A DNA stretch of 5,921 nt. Source: CAZFDE01 sp964517795 (GTDB taxonomy: Bacteria; Planctomycetota; Phycisphaerae; Sedimentisphaerales; Anaerobacaceae). Below are positions 5,054-5,921 of this stretch, one piece after another (position 1 is the stretch's first letter; each line of letters starts with the position of its first letter). Location: positions 1 through 5,921 of the forward strand of contig CAZFDE010000120.1 of assembly GCA_964517795.1 (NCBI GenBank), given 5' to 3'. Position numbers and translations under genes: made by a program. The notes under the pieces are model-generated. The model was not told the origin of the DNA. It saw nothing but the letters and a program-made list of their open reading frames with translations, and made no database searches.

Positions 5054-5921
5054 ATGGACAACGAAATGAAATGCCCGGTAACGGGTAAAACTAAAAAATC
5101 GGTAGCCGGCGGCGGCATGTCGAATCGAGATTGGTGGCCGAATCAGGTGAACCTCAGGATTCTTCATCAGCACTCTGCTAAAAGTAATCCGATGGGTGAA
5201 GCATTCAATTATGCCGAGGAATTCAAGACGCTCGATTTGCAGGCCGTCAAAAAAGACCTCTATGAACTGATGACGGATTCAAAGGACTGGTGGCCCGCAG
5301 ATTACGGTCACTACGGCCCGCTCTTTATCCGGATGGCATGGCACAGTGCAGGCACATACCGTATGGGTGACGGCCGCGGCGGCGCGGGGTCCGGCTCTCA
5401 GCGTCTTGCACCATTAAACAGTTGGCCGGACAACGTGAACCTCGACAAGGCACGCCGTCTGCTGTGGCCTATCAAACAGAAATACGGAAAAAAGATTTCA
5501 TGGGCCGACCTGATGATTCTCGCCGGTAACTGTGCACTGGAGTCGATGGGCTTTGAGACCTTTGGCTTTGGCGGCGGGCGCGAGGATGTATGGGAACCGG
5601 AGGAGGATATCTATTGGGGCTCCGAAGAGCAATGGCTGGCGACGAGCGATAAACCCAAGAGCCGTTACTCCGGCGAACGGGACCTCGAAAATCCCCTTGC
5701 CGCGGTGCAGATGGGCCTGATCTACGTGAATCCGGAAGGTCCGGACGGCAACCCGGATCCGGTGGCCTCGGGCCGTGACGTTCGCGAAACTTTCGCGCGC
5801 ATGGCCATGAACGACGAAGAGACCGTCGCACTGGTCGCGGGTGGACACACCTTCGGTAAGTGTCATGGCGCAGGCGATGCAGCCCATGTGGGGCCGGAAC
5901 CTGAGGCCGCTCCCATCGAAG
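5054..5921 (+). CDS. katG: Catalase-peroxidase KatG, 3'-truncated by the window edge
   Basis: Bifunctional haem enzyme that dismutates H2O2 and oxidises peroxidase substrates. 289 codons are present and open to the window end, out of roughly 730 usual, covering part of the N-terminal catalytic haem domain. The N-terminus has the typical CPVTG...NRDWWPNQVNLRILHQH stretch and no export signal, so it is cytoplasmic. Distal haem-pocket residues are Arg93, Trp96 and His97 in FIRMAWHSAGTYR. The Trp-Tyr-Met adduct that gives catalase activity is complete as Trp96, Tyr224 (GLIYVNPEGP) and Met250 (RMAMND). The proximal haem ligand is His265 in GGHTFGKCHG. The stretch DGRGGAGSGSQRLAPLNSW is also family-typical. 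There is no frameshift in the visible part. It is directly behind the perR-like gene and almost certainly controlled by it. Codons are more G+C-rich than those of the regulator gene. Confidence 0.97.
   Translation, partial: MDNEMKCPVTGKTKKSVAGGGMSNRDWWPNQVNLRILHQHSAKSNPMGEAFNYAEEFKTLDLQAVKKDLYELMTDSKDWWPADYGHYGPLFIRMAWHSAGTYRMGDGRGGAGSGSQRLAPLNSWPDNVNLDKARRLLWPIKQKYGKKISWADLMILAGNCALESMGFETFGFGGGREDVWEPEEDIYWGSEEQWLATSDKPKSRYSGERDLENPLAAVQMGLIYVNPEGPDGNPDPVASGRDVRETFARMAMNDEETVALVAGGHTFGKCHGAGDAAHVGPEPEAAPIE

Noticed and set aside
5472..5887. Long minus-strand open frames opposite katG
   Set aside because: They are arginine/proline-rich shadow frames of the G+C-rich katG coding sequence, which matches its family along the full visible length.

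Overview
This 5.9 kb window is ordinary bacterial chromosome. It most likely comes from a planctomycete, probably of the Phycisphaerae type. The lineage call is inference. It rests on the style of the sigma factor / single-pass membrane protein / secreted protein cassette, on the sequence character of that cassette's third protein, and on an FtsB-like protein that carries an extra membrane segment. No rRNA, tRNA, insertion sequence, phage gene or CRISPR array is visible.

Left part (1-1542): the C-terminal two thirds of enolase (eno) enters from the left edge and ends in a strong intrinsic terminator. A short tract of 9-bp tandem repeats follows, then a small membrane protein that looks like a septum-formation initiator (FtsB/DivIC type). 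The eno-ftsB adjacency is known from other bacteria and supports that reading. A second terminator closes this unit.

Centre (1553-3882): a tight three-gene operon encodes an ECF-type RNA polymerase sigma factor, a small single-pass membrane protein placed as an anti-sigma factor (ATGA overlap), and a secreted helical protein whose C-terminus resembles the end of a type II secretion pseudopilin. A textbook terminator ends it. Near-identical 20-bp repeats sit just after the terminators on either side of this operon.

Right part (3906-5921): a PCC/DUF296-domain protein is on the minus strand, convergent with the sigma operon. A 298-bp divergent intergenic region follows, with an unexplained palindrome, an orphan terminator-like hairpin, a good sigma-70 promoter and a 12-bp inverted repeat over its -10. 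Then come a Fur-family regulator aligning without gaps to the PerR metal sites, and the start of katG (catalase-peroxidase), 1 base after the regulator's stop codon. The regulator, its likely self-operator and katG form a peroxide-defence operon: the regulator probably represses its own promoter, and so katG, until metal-catalysed oxidation by H2O2 releases it.

Most genes are of recognisable families. The less described parts are the sigma/anti-sigma/secreted-protein cassette, the dispersed repeats, and the orphan hairpin between the two divergent genes.
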